Assembly: GCF_003122325.1 (NCBI RefSeq)
Contig: NZ_QFBC01000019.1
Coordinates: forward strand, 1-64,000
DNA length: 64,000 nt
Reading direction: 5' to 3'
Source: Rhizobium album
Lineage (GTDB): Bacteria; Pseudomonadota; Alphaproteobacteria; Rhizobiales; Rhizobiaceae
The notes under the pieces are model-generated. The model was given only the letters and a program-made list of their open reading frames with translations. It was not told the origin of the DNA and did no database searches. Each line of letters starts with the position of its first letter. The first letter of the stretch is position 1. Both the position numbers and the translations under genes were made by a program. Positions 37,028 to 45,996 of the stretch are shown in pieces.

Positions 37028-37662
37028 TAGCGGACACGACAGATCTGAACGAACTGGAGCGCGACGCGCTCACAGAGCTTGTTAATATAGGGGTTAGCCG
37101 TGCCGCAGCAAGCTTACGAAAAATGGTCAACAAGGAAGTCCTCCTTTCTGTACCTTCAGTCGAGATCGTCACACGAAGGTCCGCAGCGTCGTTGATTGGG
37201 CAGCGGGAGAGCGAATCCCTCATCGCAGTACAGCAGCAGTTCGACGGCCCCTTTTCCGGACGCGCGCTCCTGATTTTCCCGCAGAGCAATGGGCTTTCGC
37301 TCGTGCGCGCAATAGTCGGCGACGAGATGCAAGAGGCTGAACTTCTCGAAATGGAAGACGAAGCCCTGGCCGAGACCGGCAACGTCATTCTGAATGGCTG
37401 TCTAGGCTCTATGGCGAATATGCTGCAGCACAGCCTAAAAATGTCCCTGCCGGATGTCCGGCGCGGCGACAGCACCCTATTGTTTGATGCACACAACAGC
37501 AGCCGAGACGCAAGCTTTGTGTTGTTTCTCTATATCAACTTCTCGGTACGGGAACGAAATATTCGCGGATATATCGCGATGATCATGGACCTGCCCTCTC
37601 TGGAGAAGCTGAAGCAGCTCATTTCTGATTTCATCGAACGCGTGATGAACGAAACCGATTAG
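37024..37662 (+). CDS. cheC: CheC-type CheY-phosphate phosphatase
   Basis: A 212-residue CheC-family protein with two active-site helices of the ExxN type: ALTELVNIGVSRAA near residue 17-24 and ALAETGNVILNGCLG near 116-128. These Glu and Asn residues are the ones that dephosphorylate CheY-P in this family, and both sites look intact. Location directly after cheY, with overlapping codons, suits this role. CheC is not usual in alphaproteobacterial chemotaxis operons, where several CheY proteins act as a phosphate sink. Confidence 0.88.
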   Translation: MIADTTDLNELERDALTELVNIGVSRAAASLRKMVNKEVLLSVPSVEIVTRRSAASLIGQRESESLIAVQQQFDGPFSGRALLIFPQSNGLSLVRAIVGDEMQEAELLEMEDEALAETGNVILNGCLGSMANMLQHSLKMSLPDVRRGDSTLLFDAHNSSRDASFVLFLYINFSVRERNIRGYIAMIMDLPSLEKLKQLISDFIERVMNETD

Positions 37663-37690
37663 GCAAGTCTGATGAATGTGAGCTGAGTTG

Positions 37691-40057
37691 ATGGCTGATA
37701 ATGCCGATGGGCCGAGAATTGAAGAGTTACATGCGGACCTAAACGCTGCTCAGCGACGTCTGCAGTTAGTGCTTGACGCAGCCGGTGCGACCTGTGGGTG
37801 GGAATGGGATATCAGTAAAAAGCGTTTCGTCGCGGATGCGTTGTTTGCCGGTATCACGAACCAGGATCCGGTCGAACTGGCCGACGGCGTCTCGCCCGAT
37901 CGCTTCTTCGTATCCATCCACCCTGAGGATCTTAAACGGGTAAAGATTGCGGTTGCCGGGATAATTGCCGGATCAGAAGTTTTTTCCAGGGAATACAGAC
38001 TTTTACGCGCCGACGGTGGGTATCGCTGGGTCCGCGCCAGCGGCCGCGCGATACGCGATGCGGAAGGCGAGCCAGCCAAATTTGTTGGATCCTTGATCGA
38101 CATTACTGAACAAAAGCGTGTCGATGAGCAGCTCCGCATTGCCCAATCAGCCGGTGGAATCGGTACCTTCGAATACATTGTGGGCTACGGGACGATCAGC
38201 GTTTCGGAGCAGCTATGCCGGTTATTCGGTTTGCATCCCAACAAAATGCTGCCGGTCAGAACTCTTAATGGTCTCATCCATCCCGACGACAAACCTGTCA
38301 TCGATCTCACCAGGCCGGATGAGCTTCAAAGCGAAGGCAATATTGAGTTCCGGATCAGACGCGCAAGTGACGGACAAGAGCGCTGGCTCGCGCGGCGCGG
38401 CGAGTATGTTGACGACATCCATACAGACGGGCGCCGCTATGTTGGCGTGATATTCGATATTACCGAAGCCAAGCATACACAAGAAAGCTTGCGTGAAGCG
38501 AACGACATGCTTGCAGAGCTCGCTCGTGAAAGCCTGCGCGAGCGTGACCGGGTATGGAAGAACTCCCGAGACCTCCTTGTCGTGATCGATACGGCAGGTG
38601 TGTTTCGGGATGTCAGCCCCTCGTGGTTCGACATCCTTGGTCACGCGCCTGATAAGGTTACTGGCAGCAAAGTGATCGACGCTGTATGGCCAGAGGATCG
38701 CGACCAGGCGAAATCGGACCTGAGGAAAGCCGCCGAGAACATCCACACCGAGATCGAGGTGAGGATGACTCACGAGGACGGGTCCCCTCGGACGATTTCA
38801 TGGATGACGTCCCGGGAAGACGACCGTGTTTACGCCTATGGTCGTGACGTGACCGTCGAACAGCAGCAAAAGGTCGCCCTGGAAGAAACGGAAGCCCAAT
38901 TACGACAGGCGCAGAAGATGGAAGCCGTCGGCCAGCTAACCGGCGGTATTGCACATGATTTCAATAACATGTTGACTGGAGTGATTGGCGCTCTGTCTAT
39001 AATTAAGCGAAGGATTGCGGCCCGCAGAACGGAAGATCTCGACAAGTTCATCGACGCCGCGACCTCCTCCGCGCATCGCGCGGCCTCGCTAACCCACCGG
39101 CTACTTGCTTTTTCTCGGCGCCAATCGCTTGATCGGCAATCTGTTGACGTAAAGCAGCTCGTCACGTCCATGGAGGAGCTCTTTCAACGCACCCTCGGCG
39201 AGCAGATCGAACTTGCGATCAACGTTGCCGCCGAGACTTGGAAGGCCGAAACCGATGCCAATCAGCTGGAAAGCGCCATACTCAATCTGGTGATCAATGC
39301 CCGCGACGCCATGCCGAACGGCGGCCAATTGACGATCGAAACGAACAACGTAGCTTTCACCGAAGCCGACCTTGCCAAGGGCGAGACCCTTGAGCCTGGA
39401 AGCTACGTTGTGATCGCTGTGAGTGACACGGGTACCGGTATGTCACAGGCGACCATCGCTAAGGCATTCGATCCCTTTTTCACCACAAAGCCAATTGGTC
39501 AGGGAACCGGTCTGGGTCTCTCGATGATCTACGGCTTCGCGCAGCAGTCCGGGGGGCATGCCCGAATCTACAGCCAGCTCGGAATGGGAACGACCATCAA
39601 GCTTTATATTCCCGCCAGCCACGCAACCGGAGAGCAATCGGCATTTGAGAAGGAAGAGGAGGCCATTCTTCCCCGGGGCAAGGGTGAAACTATACTCGTC
39701 GTAGAAGATGACGATTCTGTTCGCATGCTTGTCGTCGATACCCTGAAAGAGCTTGGATACAGGGTATTAGAAGCCATTGATGGTGCGCAGGCATTGCCAT
39801 TCATTGAAGGCAAAGGGCGAATTGATTTGCTTGTCTCCGATGTAGGTCTTCCCGGCTTGAATGGTCGACAACTCGCGGAAATCGCGATAGCTGCGCGTCC
39901 CGCGCTGAATGTTTTGTTTATCACCGGTTATGCCGCAGCGGCCGCTGCACGTGCTGAGTTTCTAGCGCCGGGGATGGAAATGATCACGAAGCCGTTTGCC
40001 ATTGATGACCTTGCCCAGAAGGTGACAGAGATGCTCAAGCCTTCGAATCCTCGATAG
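37691..40057 (+). CDS. multi-PAS hybrid histidine kinase (AHDFNN type)
   Basis: A 788-residue soluble hybrid kinase. Three PAS domains (about 20-145, 150-270, 285-400), each with a PAC-like tail such as GSLIDITEQK or GVIFDITEAK, lead to the kinase with IAHDFNNMLTG, N box in ILNLVINARDAM and G box GTGLGLSMIYGF. A receiver ends the protein (VVEDDDSVR, VSDVGLPGLNG, ITKPFA). There is no membrane segment, so the signal is likely cytosolic, perhaps redox or light by analogy with PAS. It follows cheC by 28 bases, apparently the last gene of cluster C. I use ATG 37691. Confidence 0.93.
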   Translation: MADNADGPRIEELHADLNAAQRRLQLVLDAAGATCGWEWDISKKRFVADALFAGITNQDPVELADGVSPDRFFVSIHPEDLKRVKIAVAGIIAGSEVFSREYRLLRADGGYRWVRASGRAIRDAEGEPAKFVGSLIDITEQKRVDEQLRIAQSAGGIGTFEYIVGYGTISVSEQLCRLFGLHPNKMLPVRTLNGLIHPDDKPVIDLTRPDELQSEGNIEFRIRRASDGQERWLARRGEYVDDIHTDGRRYVGVIFDITEAKHTQESLREANDMLAELARESLRERDRVWKNSRDLLVVIDTAGVFRDVSPSWFDILGHAPDKVTGSKVIDAVWPEDRDQAKSDLRKAAENIHTEIEVRMTHEDGSPRTISWMTSREDDRVYAYGRDVTVEQQQKVALEETEAQLRQAQKMEAVGQLTGGIAHDFNNMLTGVIGALSIIKRRIAARRTEDLDKFIDAATSSAHRAASLTHRLLAFSRRQSLDRQSVDVKQLVTSMEELFQRTLGEQIELAINVAAETWKAETDANQLESAILNLVINARDAMPNGGQLTIETNNVAFTEADLAKGETLEPGSYVVIAVSDTGTGMSQATIAKAFDPFFTTKPIGQGTGLGLSMIYGFAQQSGGHARIYSQLGMGTTIKLYIPASHATGEQSAFEKEEEAILPRGKGETILVVEDDDSVRMLVVDTLKELGYRVLEAIDGAQALPFIEGKGRIDLLVSDVGLPGLNGRQLAEIAIAARPALNVLFITGYAAAAAARAEFLAPGMEMITKPFAIDDLAQKVTEMLKPSNPR

Positions 40058-40159
40058 GCATGGCCGATCGAGACATTTGAAGCTCTTGAAGGGATCTGAA
40101 CTGTCGGCCTAGCCGTCCACCCCCGCGTCTTTTTTAGAGTATGTACAAGGACTTATAGC

Positions 40160-40531
40160 TTAATCTTTGTTCCAACATGTGAGGTCTGCGTACCAATCGG
40201 CGTAGTGGGTATTTGCCGCCAGATGCCGGTTGAAATCTGGCGCCCCGTCATTCCACCAGACCGGCCCACGCTCGCCGAGCGCGACCTTGACGGCATCAAC
40301 CCGCTCACGCGCTTCGGACATGCGTTGCGGGTCTCCCTTGAATTTCCGAACGTCGCGGCGCGCTGACATGAGCTCCTTCACCAGCTCGTCGCGGAGCGAT
40401 GGTGACAGCGCCGGGTTGCTTTTCCGCCAAAGCCGGCCTCGAACGACAAAGTAACGTCCATCGGGCGTGTCGGGGTATTTCGTCTCCGAGCTGGACTTGC
40501 CACCCTTTCCAACCGAGGACTTCGCGCTCAT
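40160..40531 (-). CDS. conserved hypothetical protein next to xth
   Basis: A 123-residue soluble, basic protein starting MSAKSSVGKGGKSS with a flexible Ser/Lys/Gly lead. The middle has YPDTPDGRYFVVRGRLWRKS and the end WWNDGAPDFNRHLAAN. I believe similar proteins are common beside DNA-repair genes in rhizobia, but I know no assigned function. Its start lies four bases past the exonuclease stop on the same strand, so the two are cotranscribed. The positive charge hints at nucleic-acid association. Confidence 0.75.
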   Translation of the reverse strand: MSAKSSVGKGGKSSSETKYPDTPDGRYFVVRGRLWRKSNPALSPSLRDELVKELMSARRDVRKFKGDPQRMSEARERVDAVKVALGERGPVWWNDGAPDFNRHLAANTHYADWYADLTCWNKD

Positions 40532-40534
40532 TCT

Positions 40535-41304
40535 TCAATCCACTTCGATCCACGCGGGCGCATGATCGCTGGTTTTTGGCAGGGCGCGAACCCAACGATC
40601 GACACCGGCCGATTTCAGGTTGGTCGCCAGCGATGGGCTGAGAAGAAAATGGTCGATGCGCAGGCCGGCATCTCGCTCGAACGAATTGCGCCAGTATTCC
40701 AGAACGTGTAGATCCGCTCGTCTGGATAGAGCGTGCGAATGGCGTCCGCCCACCCCTGTTTAAGCATTGCGGCATAGGCGCGGCGGACCTCCGGTCGGAA
40801 TAGCGCGTCATCGCGCCAGCGCTCTGGTTTATAGACGTCGAGATCAGTCGGCATGACATTGAAATCACCGATCAGCGCTACGGGTACCTCAAGGTCGAGC
40901 AATTCCTGAGCGTATTTTTGGAGACGCTTGAACCAACGGAGCTTGTAGTCGAATTTTGGCCCCGGCGCCGGGTTGCCGTTCGGAAGATAGAGGCATCCGA
41001 CGATGATGCCATCGACTGCCGCTTCGATGTAACGACCCTGATCATCATCTGCGTCGCCAGGCAGGACACGGCGCGTCTCGATCGGATCTGCATCGCGCGC
41101 CAAGATCGCGACCCCATTCCAGCTTTTCTGCCCACGCCAGATCGCGCCATAGCCAGCTTTCTCGATCGCCCGTCGCGGGAACTTTTCATCCGGCGCCTTG
41201 AGTTCCTGCAGGCAGACGACATCTGGGGCGGCTTCCTCCAGCCATTGCGAGAGGATGTCGAGCCGCCCATTGATGCCGTTGATGTTGTAGGTCGCGAGCT
41301 TCAA
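40535..41304 (-). pseudogene. xthA: exodeoxyribonuclease III gene with a frameshift
   Basis: The first 225 codons from TTG 41304 encode an exonuclease III/AP endonuclease with TYNINGINGRL, LQELKAPD, GDFNVMPTD and DAIRTLYPD. Then the frame slips: YTFW is followed by an unrelated tail, while the true end (EYWRNSFERDAGLRIDH, SDHAPAWIEVD) continues in another frame to 40535. Adding one G on the coding strand at plus-strand 40699-40700, within the Trp codon, restores YTFWEYWRNS. The catalytic histidine of the SDHAP motif is in the lost part, so the protein as read would be inactive. Decay and a sequencing slip are both possible. Confidence 0.85.
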
Positions 41305-41309
41305 AACGG

Positions 41310-41492
41310 TCAGTGCTTGGCGTGGTGATCACCTCTATCGCCTTCACCGGGCTTCGCTTCGTTCTTGGCCTTGTGGCGCTTGTCGGCGGAGAGGGATTTG
41401 CCAACATCGACGCTTTCCTTGAACTTGCCATCCTCGTCACGGCGGACATAGCGTTTATCGGTTCCAGTATCGATCAGTTCGCGCTTGTTCAT
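41310..41492 (-). CDS. small charged hypothetical protein
   Basis: A 60-residue, very hydrophilic protein starting MNKRELIDTGTDKRYVRRD and ending in a His/Asp/Lys-rich tail (GDRGDHHAKH). The start is strongly supported by AAGGAG seven bases upstream; the frame is open further out but lacks a site. It is the first gene before xth with a six-base gap, so it is part of that operon. No fold or function is recognised; the composition suggests a disordered protein. Related small proteins occur in rhizobial stress regions as far as I recall. Confidence 0.75.
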   Translation of the reverse strand: MNKRELIDTGTDKRYVRRDEDGKFKESVDVGKSLSADKRHKAKNEAKPGEGDRGDHHAKH

Positions 41493-41631
41493 GGCTTTCT
41501 CCTTATGGGTGTAGCGATGAGAAAACGCACCGGGAGACCAAAAGATGCATGGAATCATCAGGCTAGTGCAGACTCGCATAACGGGCACAGAAACTACGCT
41601 TAAGTCTTTGAAATCAGATTCATTTCGACTC

Positions 41632-41657
41632 GGAACGATTCGCCGGGTGATTCGGTT
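41632..41657 (+). promoter_or_regulatory. EcfG-type general stress promoter, candidate
   Basis: GGAAC at 41632-41636, 17 bases, GGTT at 41654-41657, 33 bases before the first Ku gene. It would drive both Ku genes and the ligase. Confidence 0.5.
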
Positions 41658-41690
41658 GAATCGCCATGGTTGCGTAGGAGTTCGAGCGTC

Positions 41691-42587
41691 ATGGTGTCAC
41701 CGCGGGCGAATTGGAAAGGCTATATCAAGTTTGGAGAAGTCTCCTGTCCGGTGGCGCTTTACACCGCCGCGTCGTCGTCGGAGCGCATCGCCTTCAACAC
41801 GCTCAATCGGAAGACAGGCAATCGCGTGAAGCGCGAGTTTGTCGATAGCGAGACTGGCGATGCCGTGGAACGTGACGACCAGGTGAAGGGCTACGAAGTC
41901 GAAAACGGTCAATACGTCATTTTGGAGCCCAACGAGGTGGCCGCGGCCATCCCCGACAGCGACAAGACGCTGAGGGTTGACGCCTTTATCCCATGCTCCC
42001 AGATCGATACGACATACTTCGACAAGCCGTACTATCTGGCGCCAGACAAGATGGGCAAGGAAGCCTTCGTTCTGCTTCGCGATGGCATGAAGCAGGCGAA
42101 GGTGGCAGCCATCGCCCGGACCGTTCTGTTTCGCCGCCTGCGCACCGTTCTCATCCGTGCGCACGGCAAAGGCCTGATCGCGTCGACGCTCAACTTCGAT
42201 TACGAGGTTCGATCGTCGAAGGACGCCTTCGACGAGATGCCCCACCTGAAGATCGAGGGCGAGATGCTGGACCTGGCCGAGCATATCATCGGCACCAAAA
42301 AAGGCAGTTTCGATGCCAGCAAGTTCGACGACCGTTATGAGGCGGCTGTAGCCGAACTCGTGAAGGCCAAGATCGAGGGTCGGCCGCTGCCAAGGAAAAA
42401 GGCACCGGCCGCGTCGAAGCCGAGCGATCTTCTTCAGGCACTGCGCGAGAGCGCGGGAATGGGCACAAAGCCAGCCCGGCCGAAGCGCCCGGCTGCGAGT
42501 GCCAACCGCGGCACATCACGCAAGGCAGCATCGAAAACTGCAAGCAAGACCAAGCAATCGTCCGCGCCATCACGTCGCGCCGGTTAA
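41691..42587 (+). CDS. ku: Ku protein, non-homologous end joining (copy 1)
   Basis: A 298-residue bacterial Ku. The core starts ANWKGYIKFGEVSCPVALY and has the beta-barrel ring with FNTLNRKTGNRVKREFVD and FDKPYYLAPDK, followed by the basic C-terminal tail (about 240-298, Lys/Arg/Ala-rich) that binds DNA and LigD. Ku forms a homodimer or heterodimer ring on broken DNA ends. The ATG 41691 has GGAG ten bases before. A second Ku follows 15 bases after its stop, and the two may form a heterodimer. Confidence 0.96.
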   Translation: MVSPRANWKGYIKFGEVSCPVALYTAASSSERIAFNTLNRKTGNRVKREFVDSETGDAVERDDQVKGYEVENGQYVILEPNEVAAAIPDSDKTLRVDAFIPCSQIDTTYFDKPYYLAPDKMGKEAFVLLRDGMKQAKVAAIARTVLFRRLRTVLIRAHGKGLIASTLNFDYEVRSSKDAFDEMPHLKIEGEMLDLAEHIIGTKKGSFDASKFDDRYEAAVAELVKAKIEGRPLPRKKAPAASKPSDLLQALRESAGMGTKPARPKRPAASANRGTSRKAASKTASKTKQSSAPSRRAG

Positions 42588-42602
42588 AGGGGAGATACGT
42601 TC

Positions 42603-43415
42603 ATGGCCGTTCGCCCTTACTGGAAAGGCTACCTCAAGCTTTCGCTCGTCACATGCCCGGTGCAGATGATGCCTGCGACATCGGAAAGCGAAAAGGTTCG
42701 TTTCCACACGCTTAACCGCCAAACACAGAACCGCGTCGTCAGCCACTATGTCGATTCCGTCACCGGGAAAGAGGTGAAGGAAGATGACGAAGTGAAAGGC
42801 TACCAGCGCGGCGAAGACGACTACATCATGCTGGAAGACGACGAACTCGAGAATGTCGCACTCGACAGCACCAAAACGATCGACATCTCTACGTTCACAC
42901 CGCGCGACAGCATCGAATGGATCTGGCTCGACACACCTTACTACCTCTCCCCCAACGATCCCGTCGGCCAAGAGGCCTTTTCGGTCATCCGTGACGCGAT
43001 GGAAGCGCAGAAAATGGTGGGCATATCCAGGCTAGTGATCTCTCGTCGCGAGCGCGCCATCATGCTGGAGCCACGCGACAAGGGTATCGTACTCTGGACG
43101 CTGCGCTATGGCGATGAGGTACGCGATGAAAACAGCTACTTCGAGGGCGTTGGCGACGAAAAGGCGGATTCAGACATGATGCCGCTGGTTCAGCAGTTGA
43201 TCAAAAAGCAAACGAAGAACTGGTCGCCGAAGATGGTCGTCGATCCTGTCCACGACCATCTGCTGGACCTGATCGAGACCAAGAAGAAGGCCCTGAAGAA
43301 GCCCAGCCGGAGCAAATCGAAGGAACCGTCCTCAAAGCCCGGCCCGAGCAATGTGATCAACATCATGGATGCGCTGAAGAAGTCGGTCGCGGCCGAGACT
43401 CGGTCCAGCAAGTGA
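42603..43415 (+). CDS. ku: Ku protein, non-homologous end joining (copy 2)
   Basis: A 270-residue Ku with RPYWKGYLKLSLVTCPVQM at the N-terminus and LDTPYYLSPND in the ring. It shares about half its residues with copy 1 by eye, so the duplication is old. The Lys/Ser-rich C-terminal tail (about 225-270) is shorter and differs from copy 1. It overlaps the start of the ligase gene by four bases, so Ku and ligase are made together. In Sinorhizobium several Ku and LigD pairs are known and used in different growth states. Confidence 0.96.
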   Translation: MAVRPYWKGYLKLSLVTCPVQMMPATSESEKVRFHTLNRQTQNRVVSHYVDSVTGKEVKEDDEVKGYQRGEDDYIMLEDDELENVALDSTKTIDISTFTPRDSIEWIWLDTPYYLSPNDPVGQEAFSVIRDAMEAQKMVGISRLVISRRERAIMLEPRDKGIVLWTLRYGDEVRDENSYFEGVGDEKADSDMMPLVQQLIKKQTKNWSPKMVVDPVHDHLLDLIETKKKALKKPSRSKSKEPSSKPGPSNVINIMDALKKSVAAETRSSK

Positions 43416-44458
43416 GCCGCCGCGCCAAGCCCCTCCTGCAGGATGACCAGGTCGCTAAATCAAAGCCGCGCAAACCGCGTGATCCCGCACAGCCAAACCT
43501 GCCGTTCGATCCCATGCCGGATCGCGTCGAGCCTTGCCTTGCAACGCTGAAGCCGTCTCCCCCTGTCGGAGATGATTGGGCATTCGAGGTGAAATGGGAC
43601 GGTTACCGGCTGGCGGTCCACATCGAACCCAAGGGGGTGCGCCTGATCACGCGGGGCGGCCATGACTGGACGAACCGCTTTCCCAGGATTGCCGAGGCGG
43701 CGAAAAAACTCGGCGTTGGCACGGCGATCCTCGACGGCGAGGCTGTCGTACTAAACGACCAAGGCACGTCAGACTTTGGCGCTTTACAGCGATCGCTCGG
43801 AGGTCGCGGCGGCAAGCGCGCGTCTTCGGAAGCGGTTTTGTTCGCCTTCGACCTTCTCTATTTCGACGGGCATGATCTAACGGGTACCGAGCTATCGGTC
43901 CGCCGGCATTTGCTGGAAGACCTGCTCGACGGGGAAGTTGGAGCAATCCAGCTTTCCGAGGAAGTTAGCGGTGACGGCCACGACCTTCTCGGCAATGCCT
44001 GTTCACTTGGCCTCGAAGGGATCATCGCGAAGCACCGTGACCGACCGTACCGCTCCGGGCGAAGCGGCGACTGGCTGAAAATCAAGTGCGTCCAGAGCGA
44101 GAGTTTCATGATCGTCGGTTACGAGCAATCGTCTGCCGCGCGGGGCGGACTGGGCAGCCTGCTTCTTGCCGCTCGCAAACGGGACGACTGGGTCTCGGTC
44201 GGGTCCGTTGGCACAGGGTTTAGCGCCAAGGATGCCGCCTGTCTCCGCAAAACCCTCGATGAGCTAACGACGAAGAGACCTGTTGTCCCGCTTAAAGGCA
44301 AAAATCTTGTTTTTGCCCAGCCCACACTCATTGCCGAGATTGAGTTCAGAGGCTGGACTGCGGACGGCAACCTTCGACATGCGTCGTTCAAAGGGCTGCG
44401 AGACGTTCAGGACAATGCCGCCGTCTTCGAACTGACGGACAGAGCCATTCCCAAATGA
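43412..44458 (+). CDS. ligD: ATP-dependent DNA ligase, LigD ligase domain only
   Basis: A 348-residue protein with only the ligase part of LigD: adenylation domain (about 35-225) with active-site lysine in EVKWDGYRL, ILDGEAVV, GLEGIIAKH and WLKIK motifs, and an OB-fold domain (about 230-345). The polymerase and phosphoesterase modules of full LigD are absent. It starts at GTG overlapping the Ku stop. It should seal the ends held by Ku; end processing would have to come from the full LigD encoded on the opposite strand. Confidence 0.94.
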   Translation: MSRRAKPLLQDDQVAKSKPRKPRDPAQPNLPFDPMPDRVEPCLATLKPSPPVGDDWAFEVKWDGYRLAVHIEPKGVRLITRGGHDWTNRFPRIAEAAKKLGVGTAILDGEAVVLNDQGTSDFGALQRSLGGRGGKRASSEAVLFAFDLLYFDGHDLTGTELSVRRHLLEDLLDGEVGAIQLSEEVSGDGHDLLGNACSLGLEGIIAKHRDRPYRSGRSGDWLKIKCVQSESFMIVGYEQSSAARGGLGSLLLAARKRDDWVSVGSVGTGFSAKDAACLRKTLDELTTKRPVVPLKGKNLVFAQPTLIAEIEFRGWTADGNLRHASFKGLRDVQDNAAVFELTDRAIPK

Positions 44459-44492
44459 ACAGGGCGCTCAACCCTTGCGGGGAGCGCCCTGT
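44459..44492. terminator. hairpin between convergent ligD and GXWXG genes
   Basis: An 11-bp perfect stem (ACAGGGCGCTC at 44459-44469 with GAGCGCCCTGT at 44482-44492) and a 12-base loop right after the ligase stop. No T tract. The stem and part of the loop recur, inverted, at 50299-50332. Confidence 0.55.
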
Positions 44493-44595
44493 CGACCCGG
44501 ACGACCGTGCGATGCAGGAAACCTGCGCGGCAGGCGATCATCAAAACGGGTGATAGTCGATAGATGGTTGGCGCAAGCCCGTTTCGCAAGTGTCG

Positions 44596-45105
44596 TCAAC
44601 GATCCTCCTTCACACGTTCAAGCTCGAAGAAAAATCGGCGATCATCACCCTTGATGACCATCATTCCCATCACCGTGTCCGCGTCGATCCGGCGGAAATA
44701 GTCCGCGATCGGGTTATGATCATAGACCATCGCGGCGCTTGAAACGCCTTCGAACGGCAAGAGCCTTAGCGTCGCAACAGGCCCCTGCGCAGTCAAGCGC
44801 CGTTGAAGATATGAGAACAGATTGCGCGCCGCACGTGTTCTGCCGAAGCGATGGAAGCGAAGAGCCAATCCCACGGGTACGAGCGACGGATTGATAGCGA
44901 TCAGCCGTCGCTCACCCGATTTGAACAGTAGGGCATCGGCTCGCAGGTCCGGAGCAAAGCGTTTACCGAACCATCCGAGGTTCTCGAGGACGCCATCGAA
45001 AGGATGCCCGGTCGCAATACCACGTCCTTTCCAAAGGCCGACAAGTTCGACGGGCGCGATCGCCTGCAGATGCCTGAACTCCTCAAATACTGTCTGTTGG
45101 TTCAT
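44596..45105 (-). CDS. GXWXG / DUF4334 domain protein
   Basis: A 169-residue protein. ELVGLWKGRG contains the GXWXG motif (GLWKG) followed by HPFDGVLENLGWFGKRF; the second half (VYDHNPIADYFRRID, VMGMMVIKG) matches the DUF4334 domain. Biochemical function is not established for the family; it is often near stress genes. It overlaps the upstream gene by 23 bases, so it is the last gene of the LigD operon. No membrane segment or signal peptide. Confidence 0.85.
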   Translation of the reverse strand: MNQQTVFEEFRHLQAIAPVELVGLWKGRGIATGHPFDGVLENLGWFGKRFAPDLRADALLFKSGERRLIAINPSLVPVGLALRFHRFGRTRAARNLFSYLQRRLTAQGPVATLRLLPFEGVSSAAMVYDHNPIADYFRRIDADTVMGMMVIKGDDRRFFFELERVKEDR

Positions 45106-45982
45106 CCGAAGACGCCCCCTCCAATCGGCGTTGGCGGGACTTTTCCCGTGATCTAGCCTTACGTCGAGCTATGCACAATTCGTCTAGCGTCGGCTGCCAC
45201 CAGCCGCGCTGGCGCTCCTCTGCCGTCGGGTCAGACTTGGCGGGCCATGTCGTAACAAGCTCCTCAAGTGTGCCGACACGCCACGAGACCCAGGGGTAGT
45301 CGCTGCCAGCGGTGGGTGAGAAATAAAAGGATTCGATCGTCTCGGCTTCAGCCAACTCCCCATCAAGTGCAGCAAAGACGACGATGCCGATTGAGGTCGA
45401 AATCGCCCGGTCGAAAGGCGGTACTTGGTCGGAAGGAACGGGATAGCGCTTGCGGCGCCGCTCCCGGCTCCGTGCTTTGGCGAGCTCTTCCTCTTGCGTT
45501 CCGCGGATTGCTTCCCGTCGTTCTTTCCTAGCCTCCGGCTCGCTTCTTGCGGCGATCGCCTCGATAACCGGCCACCGGCTGCGAAGATCCTCGTAAGACC
45601 GATACGGCACGCTCCACAGACGACGATCTGCATCCCAGCGGGCGTCCCGGATCTCGCGGATTTCCGACACGAGCGTCCTGGAATAGGGCGTTCGGATGAG
45701 AAGAGCGGCGCTTCCAGCCTCAAGATATCGGCTTTCGATCGGATCAAAGGCGAAGGCGTCACGACCCTTATCGTCAGCAAATGCATCGGCCTCAGCCTCG
45801 ATCTCCGCCGGCCAACGGCCGATACGCCTCTGGGCGGTGCGGCCTGGCACAAACCAGGCCTTCCGGCTTTCGCTCCAGCGGGCGCGCGGGAAGGCCTCGC
45901 GAAACCGCTCGACGGTCATCCGATCATGCGGAAGGTCCATGGTCGCGCCGACAGGGGTTTCTTTTTCGCTTCGCTCGCCCAT
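45083..45982 (-). CDS. hypothetical protein with Trp-rich HARP-like repeats
   Basis: A 299-residue soluble protein. Two short segments, ARWSESRKAWFVPG and ARWDADRRLWSVPY, look like copies of one motif (R-W-x5-x-W-x-V/F-P) and resemble the HARP/HepA-related DNA-annealing motif, though this is a weak likeness. A basic stretch (KARSRERRRKRY) precedes a C-terminal domain of unknown type with WVSWRVGTLEELV. I use ATG 45982, 15 bases after the LigD stop; the frame is open further upstream. Position between LigD and a stress gene suggests a repair role, by inference only. Confidence 0.7.
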   Translation of the reverse strand: MGERSEKETPVGATMDLPHDRMTVERFREAFPRARWSESRKAWFVPGRTAQRRIGRWPAEIEAEADAFADDKGRDAFAFDPIESRYLEAGSAALLIRTPYSRTLVSEIREIRDARWDADRRLWSVPYRSYEDLRSRWPVIEAIAARSEPEARKERREAIRGTQEEELAKARSRERRRKRYPVPSDQVPPFDRAISTSIGIVVFAALDGELAEAETIESFYFSPTAGSDYPWVSWRVGTLEELVTTWPAKSDPTAEERQRGWWQPTLDELCIARRKARSREKSRQRRLEGASSDEPTDSI

Positions 45983-45996
45983 TCGTTTTCCGCTGC

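Noticed and set aside
42603-43415. second Ku as a recent duplicate of the first
   Set aside because: Only about half of the residues agree and the tails differ, so the copies are old.
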